This document shows positions 1 through 6,631 of a stretch of 7,767 nt of DNA, piece by piece. Made by a program: the position numbers and the translations under genes. The DNA is taken from the NCBI GenBank assembly GCA_027323595.1, contig DAHWBL010000323.1, forward strand, positions 1 through 7,767, written 5' to 3'. The stretch comes from Acetobacteraceae bacterium. Lineage in GTDB: Bacteria > Pseudomonadota > Alphaproteobacteria > Acetobacterales > Acetobacteraceae. Each line of letters starts with the position of its first letter. Within the stretch, counting starts at the first letter, position 1. Under the pieces are notes generated by a model. It did not search any database and was not told the origin of the DNA. It saw only the letters and a program-made list of their open reading frames with translations.

Positions 1-438
1 CAGGGCGCGCCGCTTGTGTTTCTGCCGGCCGCGCGGCTGGCCGGCTGGCGCGCCGATCTGCCCGCGCGGCTGGCCTGGGCGGCAGCGATCGCGGACCACC
101 CCGCGCGCCTCGCACCGGGGCTGCCCGCCGCGCGGGCGCGCGCGTTCACCGCCCTGGCCGTCGCCCGCCTCACCGAGCTCGGCGCGATCGCCGATCCACG
201 CCCGGGCCTCGTCTGGTGGCCCGAGGAGCTGCGCGCGGGCTCGGGGTTCCTGCGCCGCGATCTGCTCACCCTCAACCCGGCCGGCAGCCCCGAGCTCGCC
301 TTGCTGCCCGATCTGCTGCCGCGCCGCGCGCTGCACACGCTGGCCGCGCTGATCGGCCCCACTTTGCCGGCCGACGCGCCACCGGCCGCCCCGTTCCGCC
401 TCACCCGGGACTGGCTGGCCGGGATGACGCGCGGATGA
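1..438 (+). CDS. Unrecognised protein, C-terminal part (5' end outside window)
   Basis: The reading frame is open from base 1 to a TGA at 436-438, giving 145 visible residues. It begins as QGAPLVFLPA with no convincing start; the GTG at 16 has no ribosome binding site, so the gene most likely enters from upstream. The visible part is rich in Ala, Arg, Leu and Pro. It has an aromatic/acidic patch (LVWWPEEL, about 75 residues before the end) followed by leucine-rich helices. I see no catalytic motif, signal peptide or clear membrane helix. Its stop overlaps the next start (ATGA, 435-438), so the two genes are probably translationally coupled and functionally linked. I do not recognise the family. 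Codon pattern matches the following genes, which supports real coding. Confidence 0.6.
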   Translation, partial: QGAPLVFLPAARLAGWRADLPARLAWAAAIADHPARLAPGLPAARARAFTALAVARLTELGAIADPRPGLVWWPEELRAGSGFLRRDLLTLNPAGSPELALLPDLLPRRALHTLAALIGPTLPADAPPAAPFRLTRDWLAGMTRG

Positions 439-1313
439 GCCACATCGACCCGTTCACCCACGCGCCGCCGCCGCCGGCGGGCACGGTGATGATCTGGCAG
501 AATTACCATCAGCCCGCCCAGCGCGCCGGGCTCGACCCGGCCTTCATACCGCTCGACGGCACCGCCAACCCGCGCACCGAATTTCGCGAGCTGGCACTGT
601 TCGCCCGCGCCTATCACTCCGGGCGACATCTGCTGGCCGGCCACACCGGCATCCTGTCGGCGAAGTTCGGCGCCAAGACCGGCATCGGTGGCGCCGCCTT
701 CCTCGATTTCATCGCCGCCAACCCCGGCGCCGACGTCTATTTCATCAACCCGTTCCCGCAGAACGCCTATTTCAGCTTCAATGTCTGGGAGCACGCCGAG
801 CAGTGCCACCCCGGACTCACCGCGCTGGCGCAGCAATTGCTGTGGCGCGCGGGCAGCGACATCTGCCTCGCCACCCTGGGACGCAACGCCGCCGACACGC
901 TGCTCTACGCCAATTACTGGGTCGGCAACCGGCGTTTCTGGGACCGCTTCATGGACCTCGTCCTGCGCCTGCTCGCCGCGTTCGAGGCGATGTCGGCGGC
1001 CGAGCGCGCGCCCTATCTGGCGCTCGACGACGATTATGCCGACCCGGTGCCGAAGCTGCCGTTTTTGTTCGAGCGCATCTTCTCCACCCTGCTGCTCGAT
1101 GATCGCGCCCGCGCCGCCGCGCCGCTGCGCGCGCGCGCCTGGCCGCACACCCGCGCAAGCGCGCTGCGCGCCGCCGACGGACCCCACGAATACCGGCTGG
1201 TGCGCGCCTTCGGCGAGATGATCGACGAGATCGACCGGCTCGGCGCCTATGACGCGCGCGACCGGGCGCTGTTCGCGGCCCTCGCGGCGATGAAACGCCC
1301 GGCCCGGCGATAA
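435..1313 (+). CDS. Hypothetical protein, 292 aa
   Basis: The ATG at 435 overlaps the upstream stop by 4 bases (ATGA). The frame is open further upstream, but this start gives tight coupling and leaves the upstream gene intact. There is no strong Shine-Dalgarno, which is common at overlapping starts. The protein looks soluble, with no signal peptide. Its most ordered part is residues 72-130: a Gly/Lys segment (GILSAKFGAKTGIGG), then INPFPQ (104-109), then VWEHAEQCHPGL (117-128). The charged and aromatic residues there (W118, E119, H120, E122, H125) look like a conserved or active region. The rest is mostly helical, with an acidic LALDDDYAD stretch. The conserved-looking core resembles uncharacterised proteins near polysaccharide or glycosyltransferase genes, but this is a weak impression and I assign no function. 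Confidence 0.75.
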   Translation: MSHIDPFTHAPPPPAGTVMIWQNYHQPAQRAGLDPAFIPLDGTANPRTEFRELALFARAYHSGRHLLAGHTGILSAKFGAKTGIGGAAFLDFIAANPGADVYFINPFPQNAYFSFNVWEHAEQCHPGLTALAQQLLWRAGSDICLATLGRNAADTLLYANYWVGNRRFWDRFMDLVLRLLAAFEAMSAAERAPYLALDDDYADPVPKLPFLFERIFSTLLLDDRARAAAPLRARAWPHTRASALRAADGPHEYRLVRAFGEMIDEIDRLGAYDARDRALFAALAAMKRPARR

Positions 1314-1325
1314 GGCACTTTGCGG

Positions 1326-1342
1326 CTGGCACGCCGCTTGTA
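1326..1342 (+). promoter_or_regulatory. Candidate sigma-54 (-24/-12) promoter
   Basis: The 40-bp gap before the amidohydrolase gene reads CTGGCACG, four bases, then TTGTA. The sigma-54 consensus is YTGGCACGRNNNTTGCW. The -24 box (1326-1333) is perfect, and spacing from the GG (1328-1329) to the -13 G (1340) is exactly right. The differences are C for R at 1334 and T for C at 1341. Initiation would be expected near 1353, directly before the ATG at 1354. Transcription would then be almost leaderless, or translation may start at the in-frame GTG at 1396. A TATTAT hexamer at 1341-1346 could instead be a sigma-70 -10, but its only partner, TTGCGG at 1320-1325, is poorly spaced (15 bp). No activator site was identified. 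Confidence 0.5.
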
Positions 1343-1353
1343 TTATCCGGCGC

Positions 1354-2664
1354 ATGTCCAGCCACTGGTTTGCCACGAACGATCTTCCCGCCGATGTGTG
1401 GCTGCGCGACGCGCGCGTGCCCGCGGCACTGCTCGGCGCGCCCGCGCCCCACGCCCCGCCCGACCCGGACGGGCTGGTGCGGCTCGATGTGCGCATCACC
1501 GACGGGCTGGTCGCGGCCATCGCGCCGGCCGGCACCGCGACCGCCGGCATCAACATGGATGGCGGCCAGCTCTGGCCGTGCCTGGTGGATGCGCATGTGC
1601 ATCTGGACAAGACCGAGATCTGGCAGCGCGCCACCAACCCCGACGGCACCCATCCCGGCGCGGTGGGCGCGGTCACCGCCGACCGCCTCGCCCACTGGAG
1701 CGAGGCCGACATCGCCGCGCGCTTCGAATTCGGCCTCGCCTGCGCCCACGCGCACGGCACCGCGGCGATGCGCACCCACATCGATTCCTACGGCCCGCAC
1801 GCCCGCAACGGCTGGTCCGCCTTCGCCCGCCTGCGTGACGCCTGGTCCGGGCGGATCGCCTTGCAGGCCAGCTCGCTGTGCCCGACCAACCGGCTCGACG
1901 GCGATGACGGCGTGGCCCTCGCCGATCTGGTGGCCGAACACGGCGGGCTGTTCGGCATGAGCACCACCAGCACCCCGGTCGATGATGATTTTCGCGCCCG
2001 GCTGCGACGGTTTTTCGATCTGGCGCACGCGCGCGGGCTACGCGTGGACCTGCATGTGGACGAAAGCGGCGAGCAGGCGGCGCGGTCTCTGAAGGAGGTC
2101 GCGATCGAGGCGATCCGTCGCAACTGGGGACAGACCATCCAATGCGGCCATTGCTGCGCGCTCGCGGTGCAGACCGATGAGGAGGCCGCCGAGACCATCG
2201 CGCTGGTGCGCGATGCCGGCATCGCCATCGTGGTGCTGCCGATGTGCAACATGTATCTGCAGGGCCGCGCGCCGGGGCGCACGCCGCGCTGGCGCGGGGT
2301 GACGCTGATCCAGGAATTCGCCGCCGCCGGCGTGCCGGTGAGCTTCGCCTCCGACAATTGGCGCGGTCCGTTTTATCCTTATGGCGACTACGACATGCTG
2401 GAGGTGTTCCGCGAATCGGTGCGCATCGCCCAGCTCGACCACCCGATCAGCCCGTGGCCCGCATCCGCCGCCGCCACCCCGGCGCAGGTGTGCGGGCTGC
2501 CCGGCGGACAGGTCGCGGTGGGCCAGCCGGCGGACCTGATCGGCTTTCGCGCGCGCGGCATGAGCGAGCTGCTGGCCCGCCCGCAGACCGACCGGGGGGT
2601 GCTGCGCCGGGGCCGTGTGCTGGACGCCACGGTGCCGGATTATCGTGAGCTGGACAGGCTTTGA
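1354..2664 (+). CDS. Amidohydrolase, cytosine deaminase (CodA)-like
   Basis: A 436-aa metal-dependent hydrolase of the amidohydrolase superfamily, close in plan to cytosine deaminase. These enzymes deaminate or hydrolyse ring C-N bonds of pyrimidines, triazines and related cyclic amides in the cytoplasm. Visible ligands follow the E. coli CodA order: HVH in VDAHVHLDK (H81, H83), a Gln in LQASS (Q171, like CodA Q156), H234 and E237 in LHVDESGEQ, H266 in CGHCCAL, and D334 in FASDNWRGPFYPYG. All metal and proton-shuttle positions are present, so the enzyme should be active. CodA has Asp (D314) after its metal Asp; here it is Asn (N335), which argues against plain cytosine as substrate. The ATG at 1354 lacks a clear ribosome site. 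GTG 1396 would start MWLRDARVP, a more typical family N-terminus. The stop overlaps the next start (TGATG). Fold confidence is high; the substrate is unknown. Confidence 0.92.
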   Translation: MSSHWFATNDLPADVWLRDARVPAALLGAPAPHAPPDPDGLVRLDVRITDGLVAAIAPAGTATAGINMDGGQLWPCLVDAHVHLDKTEIWQRATNPDGTHPGAVGAVTADRLAHWSEADIAARFEFGLACAHAHGTAAMRTHIDSYGPHARNGWSAFARLRDAWSGRIALQASSLCPTNRLDGDDGVALADLVAEHGGLFGMSTTSTPVDDDFRARLRRFFDLAHARGLRVDLHVDESGEQAARSLKEVAIEAIRRNWGQTIQCGHCCALAVQTDEEAAETIALVRDAGIAIVVLPMCNMYLQGRAPGRTPRWRGVTLIQEFAAAGVPVSFASDNWRGPFYPYGDYDMLEVFRESVRIAQLDHPISPWPASAAATPAQVCGLPGGQVAVGQPADLIGFRARGMSELLARPQTDRGVLRRGRVLDATVPDYRELDRL

Positions 2665-3422
2665 TGGCACGGCTCGGGCCGTGCGCGGCCAATGCGTGGG
2701 AGGTGTCGGCACAGGCCGCGGACCTGCGGCGCAGGCCGGTGCCGCCCCGCCCGGTCGCGTGTGACGCACGGCCAAAGCCGGTGCGCTTCGATCTGGCCCG
2801 CAGCGCCATCATCATCGTCGATATGCAGAACGATTTCTGCCATCCGCGCGGCTGGCTCGCCGGCATCGGCGTCGATATCGCGCCGGCGCGCCGCCCCATC
2901 GCCCCGCTTGCCGCGTTGCTGCCGATGCTGCGCGCAGCAGGGGTTTCGGTGATCTGGCTGAACTGGGGCACGCGGCCGGACCGGCTCAATCTGTCACCCG
3001 CGCTGCGCCATGTGTATGACGGCGCGGGCACCGGCGGGGGCATCGGCGACCCCGGGCCGGGCGGCGAGCCGGTGCTCCAGGCCGGGAGCTGGTCGGCGGC
3101 GGTGGTGGATGAACTCTCGCCCGCCCCCGCCGACATCGCCGTGGACAAACACCGGATGAGCGGCTTTTGGGACACCCCGCTCGATTCGATATTGCGCAAC
3201 CTTGCTGTCACCACCTTGCTGTTCGCCGGCGTCAATCTGGACCAGTGCGTGCTGCACACGCTCGCGGACGCCAATTTCCTCGGCTATGACACGCTGCTGC
3301 TGGAGGATTGCACGGCCACCACCAACCCCGATTTCTGCCACGCGGCGACGATCCTCAACATCACCCAGATTTTCGGCTTCGTGCTCGACAGCACGGAACT
3401 TCTGAAGGAGATCGCGCCATGA
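2664..3422 (+). CDS. Isochorismatase-fold cysteine hydrolase, RutB-like
   Basis: A 252-aa cytoplasmic cysteine hydrolase. The triad is visible: D53 in IIIVDMQNDF, K162 in VDKHRMSGF and C195 in NLDQCVLHT. The D-K and K-C spacings (109 and 33) equal those I recall for E. coli RutB, the (peroxy)ureidoacrylate amidohydrolase. Other RutB-like stretches are GSW followed by VDEL (before the Lys), GFWDTPLDSILR, LLEDCTA and an ILNI...FGFV end. RutB, biuret hydrolase and N-carbamoylsarcosine amidohydrolase all cleave ureido or carbamoyl amides, so a similar step is likely here. The sequence before the nucleophile is NLDQC rather than the ATNVC of RutB, so the exact substrate differs. The first 45 or so residues (Ala/Arg/Pro-rich) precede the domain and are longer than in RutB. 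The start ATG shares one base with the upstream TGA, and the stop overlaps the cupin ATG. Confidence 0.93.
   Translation: MARLGPCAANAWEVSAQAADLRRRPVPPRPVACDARPKPVRFDLARSAIIIVDMQNDFCHPRGWLAGIGVDIAPARRPIAPLAALLPMLRAAGVSVIWLNWGTRPDRLNLSPALRHVYDGAGTGGGIGDPGPGGEPVLQAGSWSAAVVDELSPAPADIAVDKHRMSGFWDTPLDSILRNLAVTTLLFAGVNLDQCVLHTLADANFLGYDTLLLEDCTATTNPDFCHAATILNITQIFGFVLDSTELLKEIAP
3405..3410 (+). promoter_or_regulatory. Ribosome binding site for the cupin gene
   Basis: AAGGAG lies 8 bases before the ATG at 3419, inside the end of the hydrolase gene. It is the clearest Shine-Dalgarno in the cassette. It fixes the cupin start at 3419 although the frame is open from further upstream. Confidence 0.75.
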
Positions 3423-3853
3423 CGATGGGCGGGTTGCTGGCAAAAAATGTCGATTCTCTCAGAGGGTTTCGCATCTCCCCCAACGACACCAATTATTTCG
3501 CCGTCCTGTTCGACCCGATCGGCGACCAGGTGAGCTTTACCCTGGTGGTCGAGATTTTCGAGCCCGGCGGCGCCACCCCGCCCAACACCCACATGGTCGC
3601 CGAGGAGGTGTTTTTCGTGCTCGCCGGCCACGGCATCGCCCATGCGGACGGACATGTCATGCCGGTCGGCCCGGGCGACTGCATGGTGCTGCGCCCTGGC
3701 ACCGAGCACGTGGTGGAAAACCCCGGTCCGGGCAAACTCTATTGTCTCACCTTCATGACCCCCAACGAGGGCTTCGCCGAGCTGATCCGCGCCGGCACCC
3801 AGATGCGCCTGGGCGCGGACGATCTGGCGGTGCTGCGGCACCTGGCGGCGTGA
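3419..3853 (+). CDS. Small single-domain cupin protein
   Basis: A 144-aa cupin. The start at 3419 is set by AAGGAG 8 bases upstream and by the ATGA overlap with the preceding gene. Cupin motif 1 is EPGGATPPNTHMVAEEVFFVLAG without its first His: the usual HxH reads N56-T-H58, and E63 is the acidic ligand. Motif 2, GDCMVLRPGTEHVVEN, gives H97 and N101. The metal site would therefore be N/H/E/H or three-ligand H58/E63/H97. Small cupins act as isomerases, lyases, dioxygenases or sugar/ureide-handling enzymes, and some only bind ligand. A role on an intermediate of the neighbouring hydrolases (for example tautomerisation, or lyase action on a ureido compound) is inference from position. The cupin ends 2 bases before the next ATG, so it belongs to the same transcript. 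Confidence 0.9.
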   Translation: MTMGGLLAKNVDSLRGFRISPNDTNYFAVLFDPIGDQVSFTLVVEIFEPGGATPPNTHMVAEEVFFVLAGHGIAHADGHVMPVGPGDCMVLRPGTEHVVENPGPGKLYCLTFMTPNEGFAELIRAGTQMRLGADDLAVLRHLAA

Positions 3854-3855
3854 CG

Positions 3856-5466
3856 ATGCTGCCGGTGGCCGAGCCGCGCGTGGTGGCCATGAAGCTGGCC
3901 GACGGCACGCGGCTGGATGCCGACATCTGGGCGCCGGCTGGCGGCGGGCGGCATCCGGTGCTGCTGATGCGCCAGCCGTACGGGCGGGCCATCGCCTCCA
4001 CCCTGGTATTCGCCCATCCCGCCTGGTACGCCGCGCACGGCTATGTCGTGGTGGTGCAGGACGTACGCGGCACCGGCAGCAGCCAGGGGCGCTTTCGCCT
4101 GTTCGCCGACGAGATCGCCGATGGCGCCGCCGCCGCCGCCTGGGCCGCGGACCTGCCCGGCGGCGACGGGCGGCTTGGCATGTATGGGTTTTCCTATCAG
4201 GCAAACACGCAATATCTGGCCATGGCGGGCGGCGCGCGGCCGGACGCGGCGGCACCGGCGATGGCCGGATGGACGATGTTCGACGACTGGGCCTGGGAGG
4301 GCGGGTCGTTCCGGTTGGCGAGCAATCTGGGCTGGGCCGCGCAGATGGGCTGGCTGCGCGCGATGCATGATGGCGACGCCGCCGCCGCCGCCGCGTTCCA
4401 GGCCGCCGCGCGCGCGCTGCCGCTGGGCGGGGCGGCGCGCACCCGCCCCGAGGTGATGCGCGCGCATGCCGCGCTCACCCACTACACGGACTGGCTCACG
4501 CATGACCGCCCCGGTCCGTACTGGCAGGCGATGGCGCCGGCCGGCCTGCTCGGCGCCGCGCTGCCGTCGGTGCCGATGCTGCATGTCGGCGGCTGGTATG
4601 ATCAGATGCTGATGGGGACGCTGGGCGCGCACGCGGCCTTCGCCGGCGCGCGGGACGCCGCACAGCGGCTGGTGGTGGGGCCCTGGCAGCACCAGCCCTG
4701 GGGGCGCCGGGTGGGCGCGGTGGATTTCGGCCCCGCCGCGGTCTCACGCATCGACACCGCACAGCTCGCCTGGTTCGAGCGCCATCTGAAGGGGCGCGAC
4801 GTGCCGACCGGCGCGCCGGTCAGCCTGTTCGATCTGGGCCGCCACGTGTGGCATGATTTCGCGGACTGGCCGCAGACGGTGGAAACCGCCTGGTTCCTGG
4901 CCGGCGACGGTCTCGCGGCCTCGGGCGGCGGCGGCGCGTTGCAAACCGGCGCGCCGCCCGCCGGTGTCGAGCGTTTCGTGCACGACCCGTGGCGGCCCGC
5001 GCCGACGCATGGCGGGCATCTGGGCGCGCCGGGCGGCATGCAGGACCGCGCCGGAGTGGATGATCGCACCGACGTCGCGGTGTTCACCTCCCCGCCGCTG
5101 CGCGCGCCGCTGTTTCTGTGTGGCCGGGTTCGCGCCGAGCTGGAGGCGAGCGCGGACCAGCCGAGCTTTGACCTCAACGTCACCCTGTCGATGGTCGATC
5201 CGCGGGGCCGGGCCTGGAATCTGACGCAGGGCCATGCGCGGCGCGACGCGGCCGGGTGGTGCGAGGTGGCGATGCGCGCCACCTGTGCCAGCGTCCCGGC
5301 CGGCCATTGCCTGCGCCTGTCGGTGGCCGGCGCCTGCTATCCCGGCCACCCGGTCAACCCCGGCGACGGCAGCGCGGCCGCGGATTTCACCATGGCGCGC
5401 GAGCGGATCATCACCCTGTCCATCAAAACCGGCCAGTCACGGCTGGTGCTGCCGGTGGTAGTGTGA
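3856..5466 (+). CDS. CocE/NonD-type serine hydrolase (X-Pro dipeptidyl-peptidase S15 family)
   Basis: A 536-aa alpha/beta hydrolase resembling cocaine esterase and S15 peptidases, which hydrolyse esters or amides. The N-terminal hydrolase fold starts at once (LADGTRLDADIWAP, PVLLMRQPYGR, YVVVVQDVRGTGSSQG). The nucleophile is S113 in YGFSYQA, the acid D249 in HVGGWYDQ and the base H279 in GPWQHQPWG; order and spacing match CocE. Residues 360 to the end form the expected jelly-roll C-terminal domain (F.SPPL...L.G..RAEL...A..PSFDLNV.L). No signal peptide is seen, so it is probably cytoplasmic. The ATG at 3856 lies 2 bases after the cupin stop; a GTG at 3850 is an alternative that would overlap it. 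Two short GCC runs (4126-4140, 4378-4392) encode poly-Ala in the helical insert. The physiological substrate is unknown; context suggests an ester or amide produced or consumed by the neighbouring hydrolases. Confidence 0.92.
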   Translation: MLPVAEPRVVAMKLADGTRLDADIWAPAGGGRHPVLLMRQPYGRAIASTLVFAHPAWYAAHGYVVVVQDVRGTGSSQGRFRLFADEIADGAAAAAWAADLPGGDGRLGMYGFSYQANTQYLAMAGGARPDAAAPAMAGWTMFDDWAWEGGSFRLASNLGWAAQMGWLRAMHDGDAAAAAAFQAAARALPLGGAARTRPEVMRAHAALTHYTDWLTHDRPGPYWQAMAPAGLLGAALPSVPMLHVGGWYDQMLMGTLGAHAAFAGARDAAQRLVVGPWQHQPWGRRVGAVDFGPAAVSRIDTAQLAWFERHLKGRDVPTGAPVSLFDLGRHVWHDFADWPQTVETAWFLAGDGLAASGGGGALQTGAPPAGVERFVHDPWRPAPTHGGHLGAPGGMQDRAGVDDRTDVAVFTSPPLRAPLFLCGRVRAELEASADQPSFDLNVTLSMVDPRGRAWNLTQGHARRDAAGWCEVAMRATCASVPAGHCLRLSVAGACYPGHPVNPGDGSAAADFTMARERIITLSIKTGQSRLVLPVVV

Positions 5467-5490
5467 GGGTGGTGGCGTGAGGGTGGTGGC
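5463..5490 (+). repeat. Perfect 14-bp tandem duplication over the stop codon
   Basis: The unit GTGAGGGTGGTGGC occurs twice without mismatch or spacer (5463-5476 and 5477-5490). The first copy contains the hydrolase stop (TGA 5464-5466). The second carries a spare TGA in another frame. It sits at the point where GC content drops, so it may mark a junction or slippage event. Confidence 0.85.
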
Positions 5491-5650
5491 GCTTCATTGC
5501 AAGTCTGATATTCTCCTCAAAGCGCGATATCGTCGTACACCGAGGATGGTTAGTCCGGGTCAGCATTGCTACAAAGACACTGTAGTTTGAAATCGTAGCC
5601 GGTGGATTAAAGCTGATTTCCGCTGAGCGCACGGCAGCCAGGAACAAGAC
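5467..5650. other. Intergenic region at a composition boundary
   Basis: Apart from the tandem duplication, this stretch is plainly less GC-rich than the sequence before it. It separates the catabolic cassette from the methyltransferase gene. I see no hairpin terminator after 5466 and no convincing -35/-10 pair. TTGCTA at 5566-5571 is an isolated -35-like hexamer with only a poor partner (GAAATC, 5589-5594). Confidence 0.5.
5640..5643 (+). promoter_or_regulatory. Ribosome binding site for the methyltransferase-like gene
   Basis: AGGA lies 7 bases before the ATG at 5651. It is moderate in strength and supports that start, which is also the first in-frame ATG after a stop. Confidence 0.55.
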
Positions 5651-6508
5651 ATGACGAATGAGCCGCTCAAAGTCACCTGGACCAGCACGCTTGATAGTGC
5701 AAATGATGCAAAATTCATTGATAAAATTATTCAATACGGACACGTAAATTATTTGAGCTTTCCGCTTAATCATCCGGGAGAAATCACCAAGCGTACATCT
5801 GAGTTCAGCTACCCAACGGTCGAAGCAAGAATCCTTCGTGACCAGGCCATCTACGACGCGCAGTTGAGGCGGCTTCAGCCAATCATTGAGTCTGACGCAA
5901 TAATCCAAATCACCGCCAACCAGGAGAACGACATCGATCCCTTCTGGAACAACGGATTTTTCAACGGATCGGATGCGAAACTTGGATATGCTTTTTTGGT
6001 TGATCGTAACCCCCAACTCGTGGTCGAGGTGGGAGCCGGGAACTCAACAAAATTTTTCCGCCGCGCCATTCATGATTTCGGCTTGCAGACCCGACTTTTG
6101 GCGATCGATCCGGCGCCACGGGCGGACCTTGCACAAGTCGCCGACGAGATTATCGAAAGCTCCGTCTTCGATGTGCACCTCGCGGTTTTTGATCGCCTCG
6201 AAGCGGGTGACATCCTGTTTTGGGATGGCTCGCACATGGTTTGCAACGGGTCGGATGTGACGCGGCTTTTCCTCGAAGTTTTACCACGCCTCAAGCCTGG
6301 GGTGATCGTCCATATGCACGACATCATGATGCCGTATGAGGCGTACCATAATGGCGAAGTCGGCGATGTAAGTTTTCCGGAGCAATATATGTTGGGCACC
6401 TACCTTCTTTCGGTGGCAAGCGCCAAAGTTTTGCTCCCGGTCCATTATCTTTGGCGGACAAAAGCCATCACTGAAAATGGGCTGTCGTTTTGGTTCGTCA
6501 CTGAATGA
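5651..6508 (+). CDS. Class I SAM-dependent methyltransferase-like protein
   Basis: A 285-aa soluble protein. After about 120 N-terminal residues comes a Rossmann-type SAM motif I, VVEVGAGNSTKFF (from V124). It is followed by an acidic strand end (LLAIDPAPR), WDGSH (191-195) and VHMHDIMMP (H221, H223, D224). The order GAGNST, DGSH and HMHD is typical of the Methyltransf_24-like group, whose members often modify sugars or small metabolites. The HxHD could also bind metal. Acceptor substrate is unknown. There is no signal peptide or membrane helix. Base use differs sharply from the upstream genes: by hand count 5701-5760 has 15 G/C of 60, against 55 of 60 at 4381-4440. This points to horizontal acquisition or a different history. 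The gene stands alone, converges on the PEP-CTERM gene and ends 39 bases before the shared terminator. Confidence 0.82.
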   Translation: MTNEPLKVTWTSTLDSANDAKFIDKIIQYGHVNYLSFPLNHPGEITKRTSEFSYPTVEARILRDQAIYDAQLRRLQPIIESDAIIQITANQENDIDPFWNNGFFNGSDAKLGYAFLVDRNPQLVVEVGAGNSTKFFRRAIHDFGLQTRLLAIDPAPRADLAQVADEIIESSVFDVHLAVFDRLEAGDILFWDGSHMVCNGSDVTRLFLEVLPRLKPGVIVHMHDIMMPYEAYHNGEVGDVSFPEQYMLGTYLLSVASAKVLLPVHYLWRTKAITENGLSFWFVTE

Positions 6509-6547
6509 CGGGCCTTCCAGGGATGCGCGACCGTCAACAGAGAACAC

Positions 6548-6581
6548 AAAAAAGGCTCTGATCAACGATCAGAGCCTTTTT
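6548..6581. terminator. Bidirectional rho-independent terminator
   Basis: A perfect 10-bp stem, GGCTCTGATC (6554-6563) with GATCAGAGCC (6567-6576), closes a 3-base loop (AAC). Six A residues precede it and five T residues follow. Each strand therefore reads as hairpin plus U tract. It lies 39 bases past the methyltransferase stop and about 50 bases past the stop of the opposing PEP-CTERM gene, so it can terminate both. Confidence 0.92.
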
Positions 6582-6631
6582 GCCTTGACGCGAGAACGAC
6601 AGGAGGAAACCCCGTCGCCTACTGCCGAACG

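Noticed and set aside
1320..1346. Sigma-70 promoter TTGCGG/TATTAT before the amidohydrolase gene
   Set aside because: The spacer is 15 bases and the -35 is poor. The sigma-54 match in the same place is much better.
949..2028. Long open frame on the - strand across the amidohydrolase gene
   Set aside because: It overlaps genes with clear catalytic motifs on the + strand. Its Arg/Gly/Ala-rich translation is typical of antisense frames in high-GC DNA.
4126..4392. GCC trinucleotide runs as a possible phase-variable repeat
   Set aside because: Only five codons each and in frame, so length changes would not shift the frame. Poly-Ala runs are common in such GC-rich genes.
3284..4692. Two long open frames on the - strand across the cupin and CocE-like genes
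   Set aside because: They are low-complexity Arg/Pro/Ala translations with no domain, opposite well-supported genes.
5423..6016. Open frame of 197 codons on the - strand at the methyltransferase 5' end
   Set aside because: It has no recognisable domain and overlaps a gene with SAM-binding motifs and a ribosome site. It also runs across the tandem repeat and the cassette's end.
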